Assembly (NCBI RefSeq): GCF_033807715.1
Contig: NC_084599.1
Location: 31,704,125 to 31,768,124 of the forward strand
Reading direction: 5' to 3'
Origin: Cololabis saira
Taxonomy: Eukaryota; Chordata; Actinopteri; Beloniformes; Belonidae
Length of the DNA: 64,000 nt
This document shows, in pieces, positions 48,860-62,869 of this stretch. How positions within the stretch are numbered: position 1 is the first letter of the stretch; each line of letters begins with the position of its first letter. A program made the position numbers and the translations under genes. The notes beneath the pieces were generated by a model, which saw nothing but the letters and a program-made list of their open reading frames with translations, had not been told where the DNA came from and did not search any database.

Positions 48860-49625
48860 AATCACAGCTTCATGAAATTTTAATATGCTGTAGTCCACAG
48901 CGGGGCGAGTTTTGGAACATTTGAATGATGTTTCTATGATAACCTGTCGCCTAGCAACAAGCATCCAAAGTCAAATTGACTTTTTTCATTAAATTGAAAG
49001 TTCAGTATCTCAAAAATTGTAATAATTGACTGAATTTGACTGAATGAGGTTGCAAAATCCTTTTAGTCCGAGCAAACTGAGTCTTTGAACACTTGAATGA
49101 TGTCTCTACAATAAAGTAAGGCCGTGCGATAAGCACCCAAATTTTCTGCTTTTATTTCTGCTTTGTGGCATCTAGCGTTGCCATGGTAATGCTTTTGACT
49201 AAGAAAGGTATTGCCCTCCAAGCCACGCTGTAGCAGCATGTGTTGATGTATACTATGCGTGGCTGCACTTTGGGCTACATTGATGGATATGGTTTTTTTC
49301 ACCATGCAAGCCTCATCCTATATAATTCTTTATTTCTAAAAAGGGGCAGTGTACATTGATCAACGTTTCCTTGCAGAAAGTAAATGTACCCGAGTTAGCC
49401 GAAAGGCTAATTTTCATCGGCAGTCCCTTCGCCAGATGTTAATAGACATTAACATCCGAATAAATGGGGCTATTTGGCAAGAATTTTGACAAACATTTTC
49501 TTCACAGCTAGGGTTAGGGTTAGTCACAGCTTCATTAGATTTTAATATGCTGTATAGCGAGGAGAGTCTTGAGGTTGTACAGTTGTTTACTCCCAATCGG
49601 CCTGAGTGTTTGAACGCTTGAATTT
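48860..49625 (+). repeat. Dispersed internal repeats, uncertain family
   Basis: CACAGCTTCAT..(A)TTTTAATATGCTGTA occurs near 48867 and again near 49526. TTTGAACA.TTGAATGATGT-type words occur near 48915, 49083 and 49610, each followed at the first two sites by an AAGCA(C/T)CC word. The three pieces look like degenerate copies of one unit of a few hundred bases. A 15-bp TAGGGTTAGGGTTAG run lies at 49509-49523. Confidence 0.45.
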
Positions 49626-50133
49626 TACTGTTTTCTAATCGCAAAGATAAGCTTTTCAATAATTGAGAGGAATGCTCAAAGAAAAATATTTGCGCAAAGA
49701 TGCACTCATGCAAAAGATAGTACATCTGTATTTAATCCTGTTTTTCTTAGTTTTTTTCCTTATCTTTTTTGTGTTAAAAGCTCAGACAAGGTTGAAGTTG
49801 TAACTCACTGCACTAATATTTATTCAACAAAAATTAAGCCAAAAAGAAAAGAAAATCATGTTACCACTACCAAGTAGCCCCTTCATGGAATAGATTGTAC
49901 TGTAGATGCACCTTTTAGCCGAAAAACTGGATTTATGTTGGATTTAATCTTATGTGTATTATCTGTTGCTGCTGTCATTCTTGATTGGGAATTTTGGTAC
50001 TGTTTATTTAACAATATTGCTTCATTTTCTGTCATTCTGATGTGGATTTACTGTCATGATATATGGTTTCTGTTGAGTTTGGGGTTTAGTTCATTTTCAG
50101 TCTGATTTTGAAAAGTGTGTTGCCTCCTGTGTG

Positions 50134-50555
50134 AAAATCAACGCAGAGCCTACGCCGTAGGGTAACCGGCTACGCAGGAGGCTCTCTGTAGCCTACGCCG
50201 TAGCCTGATGTACACCTCCCAAAAAATGTAACGCGTCGAGGCGACGCGGACCCAACGCAGACCGAGAGGGCTGTGACTGGTTTGCTTGGTAGCAACGCAT
50301 TTCCGGTTGCGGTTTGTGAAGCAGTAGTGAACTTTCAGCGCTCTTTTCTTCGTGTGCATGTGATTTTTTTTTTTTTTTGTACAATAGTTGTCCTTATCTC
50401 TTTGATTCACTGTGACCGGAAAAGCTGGAAGCTAAACAAAGTGTCAACTAGCGCTCTGGGGGGGATATTGCACCGCGGCGAAATGGAGTGACGGAGAAGT
50501 CCGAAGGGTTCCCGACGGCGTCACGGCAACGGCGTACGCCATAAATCAGGCTTTA
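50134..50555. mobile_element. Foldback-type element, ACGGCGTAG family
   Basis: It starts within AATCAACGCAGAGCCTACGC, ends CGTACGCCATAAATCAGGCTT, and carries repeated TACGCCGTAG motifs near the left end. The right end is the inverted form of the left end of 29697-29815 (AAGCTGATTTATGG). The left terminus has lost the ATTTATGG block. The interior includes a T run near 50366-50379. Confidence 0.65.
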
Positions 50556-51134
50556 CCTGATTCCAATCTTCCCTGATTGTTTGCACCTGTGTCTCATCAG
50601 CTCTGCCTATGTTGTCTTGGCTTTCCCTTCCTCCCTTCCGGTCTGACTGTGTTTTCATCCTATAATCTGTTACCACAATACCGGTTCCGGTGAGGGCTTT
50701 TAGGTTTTTTCTTGGTTTTCTAGTCGTGGCTTTTGTTATGATTTTTGGATTCCTGCTTCTGCAGTGCTTTTTGTTAAACCAAGACTTTTTACACTACTGA
50801 TCTTGGGTACTTTAATTCACAACACTTGGATGCTTGAACATTTTCCTACCCAGTTTTGGAATAGTTTTGTATGCAGAGGGGTTGATGGTCGATGAAGTGG
50901 CCTTTGTCCTGCATCTGCGAAACAACCCCAATGCAATTAATAATGAATGACAGTCATGAAGAAACATACGCTATTTGAGAGGCATTGTGAAGTTATTGTA
51001 CACTTCCAGCTATTGATTGTACAGCAGTCAAATTTATTGGACAAATTTGACAATTATCATAAATCTGGCAACAACGGCCTGTATGTTGATGTTTCTTCAT
51101 GATAAATGTGCACCCACAATTGCTTCTCTTAGAA

Positions 51135-51357
51135 CAAGGGGGTTTCAATTCCGGTCCTCAGGCCTCCCTGCCCTGCATGTTTTACATGTTGCCTTGCATC
51201 AACACACCTGATTCTAATTAATGGTCTTCATTAGCTTGTCATCAAGGTCTGTACATCTCTGTTAATGGCACAGCTCCTTGTATCACAATGTGCTGAAACA
51301 GGGTAGCATCTCAAACATGCAGGACAGAGGGGCCTGAGGACCGGAATTGAAAACCCG
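51135..51357. mobile_element. hAT-like miniature element, 223 bp, perfect 8-bp TSD
   Basis: The left end CAAGGGGGTTTCAATTCCGG continues into TCCTCAGGCC. The right end has GGCCTGAGGACCGGAATTG and then AAAACCCG, an inverted copy of about 27 bp. The flanks 51127-51134 and 51358-51365 are both TCTTAGAA. The interior is non-coding. Confidence 0.88.
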
Positions 51358-54300
51358 TCTTAGAATATTGCATTCGTCTTTCCCTCTTAACACACAGCTG
51401 AATGCGCTGAACCAGTAAGCTGCCCAATCATCTGCGCTTACATAGGTCTAGACACCAGCTAATTAAGGGGTGATGATTGGCTGCATGTGGCTGCAATTAT
51501 CCCAGTTAGAGGTCTTAAGGGGGTACTGAGTGCTGCCCACACATTTCTTTTTTAAATGAATAATGGCATAGTGAAAAGAGTTTTGTTATTGTTTGCCTGA
51601 GTTTCTATTTGCTTAACAGTTATTTTAATCAAGTGATATTTTCTTTGTTTTTAGCTACTTCAGAGTAGTAATCATCCAGATTTTGACTCCTGTATTAATA
51701 TAATAATATTGGGGCAGTCCTCTGACATTGCCAGATAATCACAACTCAACATCATCTTCCTCCTGCAAATGTTGGAGGGTATGAGGCTTGCACAAATTGA
51801 CGCACGGCTCATATTTACAGGGCTGAGCTTAAGCCGATGGTCTCTGCATGTAACCTTACAGCAGAATTCAAGGTTTGGCATTTGTTGTACAGCAGAGCGA
51901 AAAACTTAAGGTACTCAAATACTACATGCTGTCAGCGAAAGAGAAACTCTGAGATGCTTACCCTCAAGCGTAGCATAAATAAGATAAAACCTGTCCATGA
52001 AGACAAATCCTAGCTGGAACATTTAGGAGGCTGCTGTTTCTGTTTCTGAGGAGACATGTCTGGGAATAAAAAAACAGGGGAACTAAAAAACTAATGGTAA
52101 TTGCCAGACATGTGGCTCTGTACTTTTTGTTCTGTGTGAGCTCCACGTGGTGGCTGGTTAATGGACCCGTACACGTTGAGCAGCTGAGCAGTGAAGACGG
52201 GAAGACTATCTGCAGGAAGTCCTATTAAAACATGTAGCAAGAGGTTACACATTGTAGGCTTTAGATAACGTCAAGACAGGGCTTGCCAAACGTTAATACT
52301 TATGGTGCTTAACGACTCCAAAATCTTATCACACACAGAACATTGAGTTTCAAACAGTTCAGGATGAACTAATGAACTGTTGCAAGCCCTTTTTAAAGTC
52401 TTCTGTTTCTGTCTTTATATTTACTGCACTGAATGTGTAGTCTGTCTTCACCAATATCACTTTATGTTGGAAAGTTATGCATATGGTCATCCTCGTCAAT
52501 ACATTCCCATTCCTCTCTTATCCTCACCCTGTTCCTCAGTAAACATGTAACCTTTAATTTCTGCATATTGAAGCTACGTTAAATGCACACTCATTAAATC
52601 CCTCCGACTTACAGTACCCACCCAATCAAAGCCCTGAACATCACATTAACAAATCGTGTCTAATGTGGTTTCTACTCTCATTCTCCTTCTAAACCCAGCA
52701 TGTCACTTCCAGTCCTGCTCGCGTTTCTAGTCACAGAGAGACAACAAAGGATTCTGCCACAGTGACAGACTGGATGCTAGGCACGACACATGTGTTTCTC
52801 AGCAAGGGGTTTTCACGTGTGCACGTTTCTTTTTGTGGTTTTGGCAGTTTCATGTTAAGTTTTCTTTCACATAAAAGGGAAAAAGACTTAAAAATCATGG
52901 TTGTGCCTCTCCCATTTTTTACAAGACAATAATTTATTTATTTATTTAACAGTGACTAGCACACCCTGCTGTCTAAAAGCTCACTATTTTGCAGTTAAAT
53001 TTATAGTGACAAGCCTCTGCTGTGACAGCCCGTCATATTTTGGCGAGCTGCAATACATCTTATGCGTTTTACAGACCCCTGTTTTATTTAGTTTTATTGA
53101 ATTATCAAAAACACAATATGTCACGGTGATAAGTCATCAAACTCTAAGATTCGAACATCACAAAAGCTGTGACAGCTGCATTTTTCTGCGTTTTTCTTGC
53201 AGCAGTGGAAATAAACGAGAGAGCTGTAAATTGTAAAAATGGCCTTGTTTGGTTTCTGATAAGCTGAGATGGAAGGTTTCTTTACGACGCTGATTATGTG
53301 TTATGTCTCGTAACGGTTACAAATGCGTCCTCTTTCCTCATGTGAAATCTTGACACCACACATTTTCTAGGTCAATGCAGCTGACGACAGACGGAAGAAA
53401 GGAATGAAAAGGAAGCTGAAATTAGAAGATAAGGATGAGATATAAAAGAAACAAAGATGGGATGTACAAAGTCTGAGACTGACACGCTGTGCGTGTGTGT
53501 GTGTGTGTGTGCATGTTGTGTGAGGTTTCTGTTCAGTGAGAAACTGTGACAAAGGAGAATCTCAATGCGAGGGCTCCGTTTTCCCTTCTGACACAATGTT
53601 TCTGTGGTTCAGTTCACAAGAACAGTGACATCAATTCAAAAAAGTCTCATAATGTACCTGGAAACATTTTTCATACTGGATCCCTGGTCTAATCTGGAAG
53701 CTCTGTCGCTGTGAGACCACACTGCTTTCTGGTTAGGGTTGGCCTGAAAATGTCGAGCATGTGGTTCCGTCTGATGGATGTTGGATCAGTTCTCCGTTCC
53801 CACAGTTCAGTATTATTGGCTTACCACCTGTTGTTGGGCAGTTTTCTGTTCCTCTTAGTGGCTCGTGGCTGTTTTATATTTGGTGATGAGGACGCAACTG
53901 AAACAACTGAAAGCACATCACATTTACTGGCTGGTGAACATTTGTTTTAAAACATTTTCTTGTGTACCACATCACCTCCACACATCTGAAGCCCTTGTAG
54001 TCTTGGTGGTTCAACCTACATGCTGCCTCATTCAAGGAAATCACAGGAACCCCCTCCCACTGAATATTAGGAGATGGGCTCCCTTTTGAAAAGTTTGCAA
54101 GAAACCCCCTTTTTCATGACTGACATTTCATTCCATTCAGCAGACCTACATTACAACTGAGCTCATCACATCCCCCAAGATGCCACATTTCATACCACAT
54201 GGGTCTCTGTGGCATGAATGTATCTTCAGCTTATCTCATATCAAGGTCTAGATGGGGTTGCAGTGTCCTGGTTTGCATATTTGACCCGATGATACGTTAT

Positions 54301-54856
54301 CTAGAGCAGTGACATCAGGCATTCCTGGAATAAGTGACAGTTACTGACACAGTTACTGTCCACTTTGTTTGTTACTACTTTTTGAGACAGCAGGATCATC
54401 CGAGATGTGTCAAGAGCTTAATCTATTTTTTCTGACTAATCATTTTTGTATCTAAAGCTTAGAAACAAGATAAAACAATCATTAATATAAAGTGGATGTG
54501 TTTTTGTGTTGTCATACTGTACATCACGAACACTCGCAAACCTCCCTAGGAAGAATAAACCTGCCCTCTGCCAGGTTGCATATAAGATACATTTCAAGTG
54601 GAGATGGCGGATAGGTGAAACGATGAAAATGTTTGGAAACACAAAGACGACAGAAACAACTGCTGGTGTGTGTGAACTGCTGTTTTCAAGCCTCAGGTTC
54701 TAAATAGTCTGTTGAAATCAAATCTGAGCAAGAGAGGGATTGAAAGCCCAGCAGAAACAACACATAAACATGTTATAGCTGGTCAATTTGCGGTAGCCCC
54801 ACTCCAAACTGTACCCTGGTCTTTTAATTCAGACCATGATTTCAAAATGATCATTA

Positions 54857-55193
54857 TAGTTTAGTTTAGTTTAGTTTATTTAGGATCCCCATTAGCTGTT
54901 ACACTTGGCAACAACTATTCTTCCTGGGGTCCTCAAAATATCATAAAATACATACAAAAACATTGAATTAAAAATAAAATAAAAATACAAATATTGCAAG
55001 AGAGAACCATTCATTACAGCATAAAAAAAGTTAAAAGTTAAATTACAATATTTTCATTGTGTATAAGAAAGTCCTTCAGTCGTTTCTTAAACTGCCTTTT
55101 ATCGTTAATTTCTGTAATACATGCTGGCAAAGAGTTCCAGAAAGTCATTGCCCTGTACATGACTGTGTTCCTCATTGCCTCAGTTCTCAGTAG
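54857..55193 (-). pseudogene. LINE 3' end with intact reverse-transcriptase C-terminus
   Basis: From 55193 down to the stop at 55040-55038 the minus strand reads LLRTEAMRNTVMYRAM, TFWNSLPACITEINDKRQF and KKRLKDFLIHNENIVI. The WNSLP and F(K)xxLKxxL pattern is the standard C-terminus of many non-LTR retrotransposons. A stop lies immediately upstream of LLRT. The 3' UTR contains GGACCCCAGGAAGA and GCTAATGGGGATCC, and the element ends in a (TAAAC)n tail at 54857-54880. The clade is not assigned. Confidence 0.8.
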
Positions 55194-55889
55194 TCAGTTA
55201 AAAGAAGATCCAAAGCTGGAAATGAAAGCATTTCATCACTTTGCTGTAAACAATTTACAACTAGACTGAAGAGGTTGAGCAGCAACAATTAAACAAAAAC
55301 CAGGAAAGAAGAATGTTGCACATTGAGAACCAGAGATGAAGCAGTAATATTTCACTATATTGAAGTCATGCTTTAAACTTGGCAGCAAATATTCTCCCAC
55401 CTCACATTCTGTGTACTGATCCAATTGTACGCAGACGTTCCTGTCATTTAGCCTAGAATGAAACTGACACTGCAAACATGTTGACCTTCAGCTGTTTCTA
55501 TCTTGTCCTTGGTCATCAAGCTCTGTAAATATTGTGGTTATAGTCCAGAACTTGTATATCAAAAACAAAGACAGTGATGTTTTTTTTTTTTAAACTTTGT
55601 GCTCTGTATGAAAGTTGTTTTCAGTCAAGTCCAATGTTTTCACTAAATTTTAAGTTGGCACAGCTTGTACCACTACCATGTCAACGTCAACATCATATTC
55701 ACCTGACTTGTATAAAATCAGATAATTTTTTAACTTGTAAAAATGTAAATCTGTGTAAAAACAGAAATGCATATCTTTTAGTAATGGGAAAGCTTCTTCT
55801 TAGGGGTCACCATGGTGGGGCACCTGTTTCCCCCTTTATTTTGCATCTTTCTCTGTCACATCAACCAACATCTAGAAATGTTTTTTGGT

Positions 55890-56200
55890 CTCCCCTTTTC
55901 TTTTCTTTTGCCTGTCAGATCCATGTCCAGAATCCTTTAAAATGTTTTTACTGTCCCGCCTCTTTTGTGCATCCAGATCATCTCACTCTTCTGACATTGT
56001 TCCCAAGACATCTGACATCTTTGGCTGTTCCTCTAGTGTGCTTGATCTTGATCCTATCCATCCTCGTCACTCCCAAATAAAATCTTAACATCTTCAACTC
56101 TGCCGCCTCCAAATCTGCTTCCCATCTCTTGGTCGGCGTGACTGTCTCAAAGCCGTAGAGAAGAGCTGGTCTCACTACCATCTTGTAAACCTTTTTTACA
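55890..56200 (-). pseudogene. RTE-like LINE fragment
   Basis: The minus-strand frame 56181-55978 reads MVVRPALLYGFETVTPTKRW, AAELKMLRFYLGVTRMDRIK and HTRGTAKDVRCLG. This is the conserved block of fish RTE-type reverse transcriptases near the C-terminus, the same family as 41440-42720. The frame ends shortly after and homology continues weakly to about 55890. Confidence 0.8.
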
Positions 56201-57918
56201 CTTTCCTACATCGCAGATAACTATCACAGACAACCCCTCACACTGCTCCAGATTCTGCAAAAAAACATTTATCTTGCTGGGGAAACAGATGCTTTTATTG
56301 AAAATAGATAGAAACTCATTAGCTCTCATAAATAATGACTGAGCAGTATCATCTAACATGGGGATATGGTGCTGTTGCACTCCAAACATGCAACACTGCT
56401 TTGAATATCTTATGTTTCATTAACAACTGAAATCAGATCTTTAATGCCTATTTCATATATGGTTGACTCATTTTCAAACCTATTTCGACTTGCTCAAATC
56501 CTACATTTATATTTTTCATTTATTGCATGTTGTACAGCTGTGCAGCATTGTTGTACCACTGATTTCAGCTCTGAAAATGGATATATGCTTGTGCATAAAT
56601 ATGAGCAGAGATGGCAGTGGTTGTGAGAAAAAAATAATTCCAGCAGCATGAATTAATTTAGTAGTTGCTGAAATCCAGAAAAAGCGGTCCAGTAAAATCA
56701 AGTGGAACATTGAAACTGTATTATTTTGTCACCCAGACTGCTCTTGACACAAAAACACCTGCAGCGATTAGGGAATTTCAAGAAACTCACACACAGAAGA
56801 AGTTTAGCTGGAAGAACTCATGAATATGCAAACCTTTTTTGGGGGTGTACTTACAGTTTGAACAACTTCTTGACCTGCCCACAGGCCCAGCTTGATATTC
56901 ACCATCAGCGCAAAAAACTGCAGTGCCAGACTGCAAATTGGCCGTTCCTTAAATTAGTGCACATGGCAGTATGCTACTATACTTAAGAGTCTGAAGTGTG
57001 GGAGATTAAATTTATACCTATTTCAGAGGGGCAGCAGAGGCTTTTAATATAGCAATAAAGTGATCAGTCTGATTGCCTGAAAAATGTTAAAAATGAACGT
57101 GGGTCAGGCCCCCAGTAAAGCCTTGAAGCATGTTGAGTCTGAAAGAAAGCAACGTTTTCACCATGGTGTGACTGGGTAGTGCTATGTGATGTTCATAGAC
57201 ATAGGACGACCAATCCATCAGATAACTTATTCAGAAATCTAACATATTTGGAAAAATAGTTGTCAGGAAATTGGAATGGCAACAATGTCAGGGAACTGTT
57301 AGGCAGCTTGTCCCGAGGGCAACATTTCTCTGCAGATTAGTGGTGCTGCACAGGATGTCATGTATGATAAAATTGTTTAAACGCACCGTGAAAGAGGCGT
57401 CATGGGGAGGCAAATTGAAAGTGATTATTAAAGTGATATCCCTTTTGAGATTTTTAATGGCAATAATGATCATCGTCTGTAAAGTGGCAGTGGACTACAG
57501 GTCTGGACCCACTGTATTTTGATTTTTTCTTAATTTCCATATGGGGCAACAGCCGGTCGGTGCATCCTGCAGCCCTTGTGGGTAATTTGGAGATTGAATC
57601 CTAAATGCAAGAGACACGGGGCAGCAGCGGCCAGCTGGCTGAAAATGACGATGAGATTAGAGGTTTTGAAGTTTCCTGTTCAGTGCAAATGAGTCAGATT
57701 TGGAATCCAGGATTTTTTCCAAAAAAGGCGATGCACCTAGTAAATGTCTTGTGATCAGAAACAGACGATTGTTACTGTATCGGCCAATAACAGCTGCGGG
57801 AAATCTGGGCGATATTTGAGTTTTGAAAATTTTTGTTTTATTCATTTATATTTCTGTGTGGAGGGTTAGGTGTGGGGCAGCACATATATCAGCTTAGATG
57901 TTTAAAATACTCAGAAAT

Positions 57919-57919
57919 C

Positions 57920-58015
<96 letters not shown>
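57919..58015. repeat. (TA)n microsatellite
   Basis: About 97 bp of nearly pure TA, broken by three AAATA or TTTATA interruptions. Confidence 0.95.
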
Positions 58016-58017
<2 letters not shown>

Positions 58018-59834
58018 CCATCAGTAAGTAGCCTTCTGTATACTATGAGGACGAATTTGCTAGAAAGCATGTTATTGACATTTTTTACACAGCTTGTACT
58101 GCAAAGAGCATGCAGTAAAAACCAAACATTTGGCATCACAAATTTAACCCAACACCCGAAACAGCATGAGTCTACTACCTGTAAGCACGCTCAATGTCAT
58201 GAATCTAACATACTGTAGGTAAGAGGCTAAAAAAAAAGCGGGTCGAGCAAACAGCCTGCAGCCTTCTTTGTCTTCCGTCGTTGATTAAGTTAATGAATGC
58301 AGTTGATTACAGTCGTAAAAAAAAAAAATGGAATTGAGCCAAAATTAGTATTTTCAGGTCAGAGCTTTTAAGAACATCTGAATTGGAAGTGGTAAAGAAA
58401 ATTCTAATCAGTTTAATCCTTTTTTTAATGATACTGCATAATCCTATTTTCGTTCTTCCATGTTGCAAACCTGCAAATGAAATAGGATTTGTGTCTGAAA
58501 CATAAGAGAGTGGCTGGATATTCATACACCTGCACACAAACGTGATCCACCAGCTGTGATCTGGTTCTTTTTTTAAATGTTGATAAGAAGGGGTCCTGAA
58601 GTCATAGTTTAGGGCTCTGGCCATTTAATAGACTGTTCCCACATCCCAGAGGAGAGGACTTTGTATGAATAATGTTAACAAAAGCAAAAATATAGAGATG
58701 ACACTAAGATGAACTACGATCTAAAATACAACAAGAACCAAATCAGATAAAATCTTTGGCAACTGAAAAAACGCTTACATGATGGATTCTAGTGGCACCG
58801 AACACGGTATCCACATAAAAACAGACGCCCAAACCAATTTACTTTTAAATTTATGAAATGATGCAACCACGGTTCCGTAGCAGAAGTGTAGTTTTGTCCA
58901 CATCTGCAGGTGCTCGGGTATCTCTACAGTCGTTGCTAAGTAGAGTCTATTTGTGCTGATACGGTGTGTTTTTTAAACTGCTGAGCGGACTCTTTTCGAA
59001 ACAGTAGGCCGTCCAATTAGCCAGTTCTCAGGAGTAAACTCGAATGTGGAGATTATTGGGTGAGAGTTTACATGCTGTTTGTACAAGCTTAAGTTTGGAT
59101 GATCGGGGCTTTGCGCTGTTGAGGGACATGGGAGTAACGTACCATGCTTGACAATGTTTTGTCCTTTTTTTCAAATTTAGTTCAGTCCAGCTTTTAGTTG
59201 AGTTGTTTACCGAGTTTCCTGGGGAGAGGGGAATTTTTGTTAAGCTCTTGTGAGCAGGCAAGTTATTTAGACCGTTGAAAAAGCTAAGAATTGGCTTTCT
59301 TTCTGTTTTTATGCACGTGTCCTGCAGAGTTTAAGTGTGTGTATCTGTGTATGTATGTTTGGTGTGCAGAGCACGTCTCTACGTCCAAATGTGCACGCTC
59401 TTCTCTGAATTGCCCTTCGCTCATGTTGTCTTTCCACTCGAGTGCTTGCTCGGTCAACGAGCGTCTCTGCGGGTGGCGTGAGGTCTCGCTCCCCAGGACG
59501 GCTTTTAGCGTGTGCTTGGCTTGTCTGCATGCACACGTTTGCATTACTTTGTCGTGCTTCCTTAACCAGTGGTTCGATGCTTCCAGCCATGCCTTCTGTT
59601 TCACAGTCAGAGGCATGCGCATGGTTAGTTAATAGCTCGGACAGGCACAGGCTTTTGCAATTATTGGTACCTTTTTGTGATGACACGGGTTGGCATCAAA
59701 CCTTTCCAAGCACCTCTTTTTAAAAAAGCAACCATCATTCGTAATGAATGTACAGTACATTGTTAACCCTGATTTAAGTCTCATGTATGTATGTATGTGT
59801 ATACATACACATATAAACATATGTGTGTGTGTGG

Positions 59835-60628
<794 letters not shown>

Positions 60629-60769
60629 GTGTATGTATGTATGTATGTATGTATGTATGTATGTATGTATGTATGTATGTATGTATGTATGTATGTATGT
60701 ATGTATGTATGTATGTATGTATGTATGTATGCATGTATGTATGTATGTATGTATATATATATATATATA
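60629..60769. repeat. (ATGT)n and (AT)n microsatellite
   Basis: ATGT units run from 60629 to about 60752 with one GCATGT variant, then pass into a short AT run. It directly abuts the right end of the hAT-like element. Confidence 0.95.
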
Positions 60770-60939
60770 AAGCCACACACTGTATATTGTGTATCTATAC
60801 ATAAACATGGATAAGAATAAGGATTCCATTGAACCAAAGGGCCAAACAAAACCTTTTGCAGTTATTCTTATCTCTTGAAACCCTGAGAAATATCCTCACC
60901 ATGGTAAATTTCACACTAAAATTGTTCCCCTCAGGCATA

Positions 60940-60941
<2 letters not shown>

Positions 60942-61007
<66 letters not shown>
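60942..61007. repeat. (CA)n microsatellite
   Basis: About 33 uninterrupted CA units are followed by CACGCACGCGCACG variants. Confidence 0.95.
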
Positions 61008-61011
<4 letters not shown>

Positions 61012-62049
61012 GCGCACGCACATAAATCAGGACTTACTGCAATCTTTGAGTAGGAGACTAATCTGGTTATAACACACTCGGCTAATTAGCACAAGATGAA
61101 CTGACCTCAGTTGGCGTTTGACCTCCAGCACACACGCTGCACACACGCATAAAGAGAGAGAACTATAAAATGAGGCAAAACAGTCGAATTACTTTTAATC
61201 CACCGTCTGTGATGGAAATACTTTAATTTCTCCCTTGTGAGCCACAACAGTGATTTAACAGGCTCTTTGACTGCTTCAGTCTTACCTGCTGTTTATTCTG
61301 CCATAAAATGGCTTTTGGCTTTGTTCAGTTATAGTGCAGGTTTAGGGGGAGTACCTCTGCGGGGTTGGGAGCCACACTGATCACATCTTCCAATGTGTCA
61401 AAAGTAATTAAGGTGATTGCACAGTGTGCCCTATTACGCGCAGAGAGCTGTGTGTTGTGTGCTGTTAATTAGAATGATGAGTAGTCTCTAATAAGCACTA
61501 CACGGACCTTCAAAAACACCACTCATGTTGTTTTTCTCTGATAACTGCTTTTTTTTCCCTCCTTAAAGCTGAAAAGTCATAAGACATGTTTAAAGAAAGG
61601 CTGCTTTATTGTTGGATTTTTAAGGTCTGTGAAGATCAAATATGAAATGATTGATAAACTAATGCGTTTGTAGACTGATCGAAAGTAATGAAATACGTAC
61701 TTTGATTTTTCAACTGAAAATACCAAATATTAGCAACTTTCACCTGCTTTTGCTTGTAGATTAAACATATTTTGGTTTCATACATCAATTAAAACAAGAA
61801 GTCCCACATTTGTACATTTATTTAGATTTATTCATTGGTCATGATTGATTGCATCCTCAGAATTTTTGCAAACATTTGATACATTTTTTATATCATTTTT
61901 CTTAAAAAATAGTGGAGAAGTAAATGATCAAGGTGAATTTGCCTAAGAGAATGTCGCAAAAACCATATTTCACAGATGGAAAGTGGTGATCTGGTGCCAA
62001 TGCATTACCAATTTGCACATCAGTTCAATTGTTAATGTTATTCATCCTT

Positions 62050-62240
62050 TTAACTTATCTCAATGATGGCCAGCAGTTTGAGCAACAAGGCCCAGACCTT
62101 CCTTCCCTTGGCCACCTCCTCTGGCTCTTCAAAAGGGAATACTGAGGAATACTGAAACATCTCCAGCATGTCCACAGTCTGTCTTGGGCCCTTGCCCAAT
62201 GGGAAACCATGCTTCTCCAAAGATGGCTCTTCAAGTAGGG
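62050..62240 (-). mobile_element. Decayed Rex3-like fragment
   Basis: On the + strand, CAGCAGTTTGAGCAACAAGG, CCAGACCTTCCTTCCC, GCCACCTCCTCTGGCTC and CTCCAGCATGTCCAC occur in the order expected for the complement of the Rex3 3' coding end (compare the GACTGCTGAG, GGAAGAGCTGGAGGAAG and GGACACGCTGGAGAGAC region near 48020-48140). No GATG tail remains. Confidence 0.6.
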
Positions 62241-62700
62241 GGGTTTAGGTATCTTAGGGTCTTTTCAATGAGAGAGAGAAAAAAAACGCTGGGAGATCTC
62301 AAGGTGGATTGGTGTAATGTTCAGTGATGCACACTCTGTTCCAGTCTGTTGTACGAGCACCAAATCTCTAGTCTGAGAATTAAATGCTGCTCTGTTAACG
62401 GGGAGCTATGAGGTCTTTATGATTCAATAAAGCTTGGCCCTTAAAGGCTTTGTAGGTGAGGAGAAATTCTTGAACAGCCTGAAAATGAGGAGTTGTTTAT
62501 CCGGAAGTCGCAAATGCATGGACTAGTTTATCCGCATCAAGTATGTTCCTTAATCTGGCAGCATTATGAAGATGTAAGAAAGTAATGCTTTAGAGGCTTG
62601 TCTTATTTCTGAGTTGAAGGAATAAATCCTGGTCAAAAACAAGTCCTTTTGGTTATACTGTAGGTAGGAGATGCCAAAGTAATGCCACACAGACTAAAGT

Positions 62701-62790
62701 AGGGCTGTAATCTCTACAGTCTACTGGGCGATTTATTAGTCGATGCGGCCTGACCAAAGCTCTGATTGGTCGATTCTTTAATTTATTTAA
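62701..62790. mobile_element. Possible hAT-like element end
   Basis: TAGGGCTGTAATCTCTACAG begins like the TAGGGCTG ends of the elements at 4763 and 7289 and is followed by TTATTAGTCGATGCGG-type sequence. No second end was found, so this is at most a broken copy. Confidence 0.35.
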
Positions 62791-62869
62791 ATTTCATCAG
62801 GAGGAAAGTACCAAGTTCTAAAGGGGGTGTTTTCAGAGCACATCCCTTTCACAGACATTGATGTATTAT

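Noticed and set aside
49509..49523. TAGGGTTAGGGTTAG, telomere-like
   Set aside because: Only two and a half units, within AT-rich repeat debris; too short to be an interstitial telomere of interest.
53711..53950. 79-codon + strand frame with a hydrophobic segment
   Set aside because: No conserved motif, no splice context and an equally plausible overlapping frame; probably chance.
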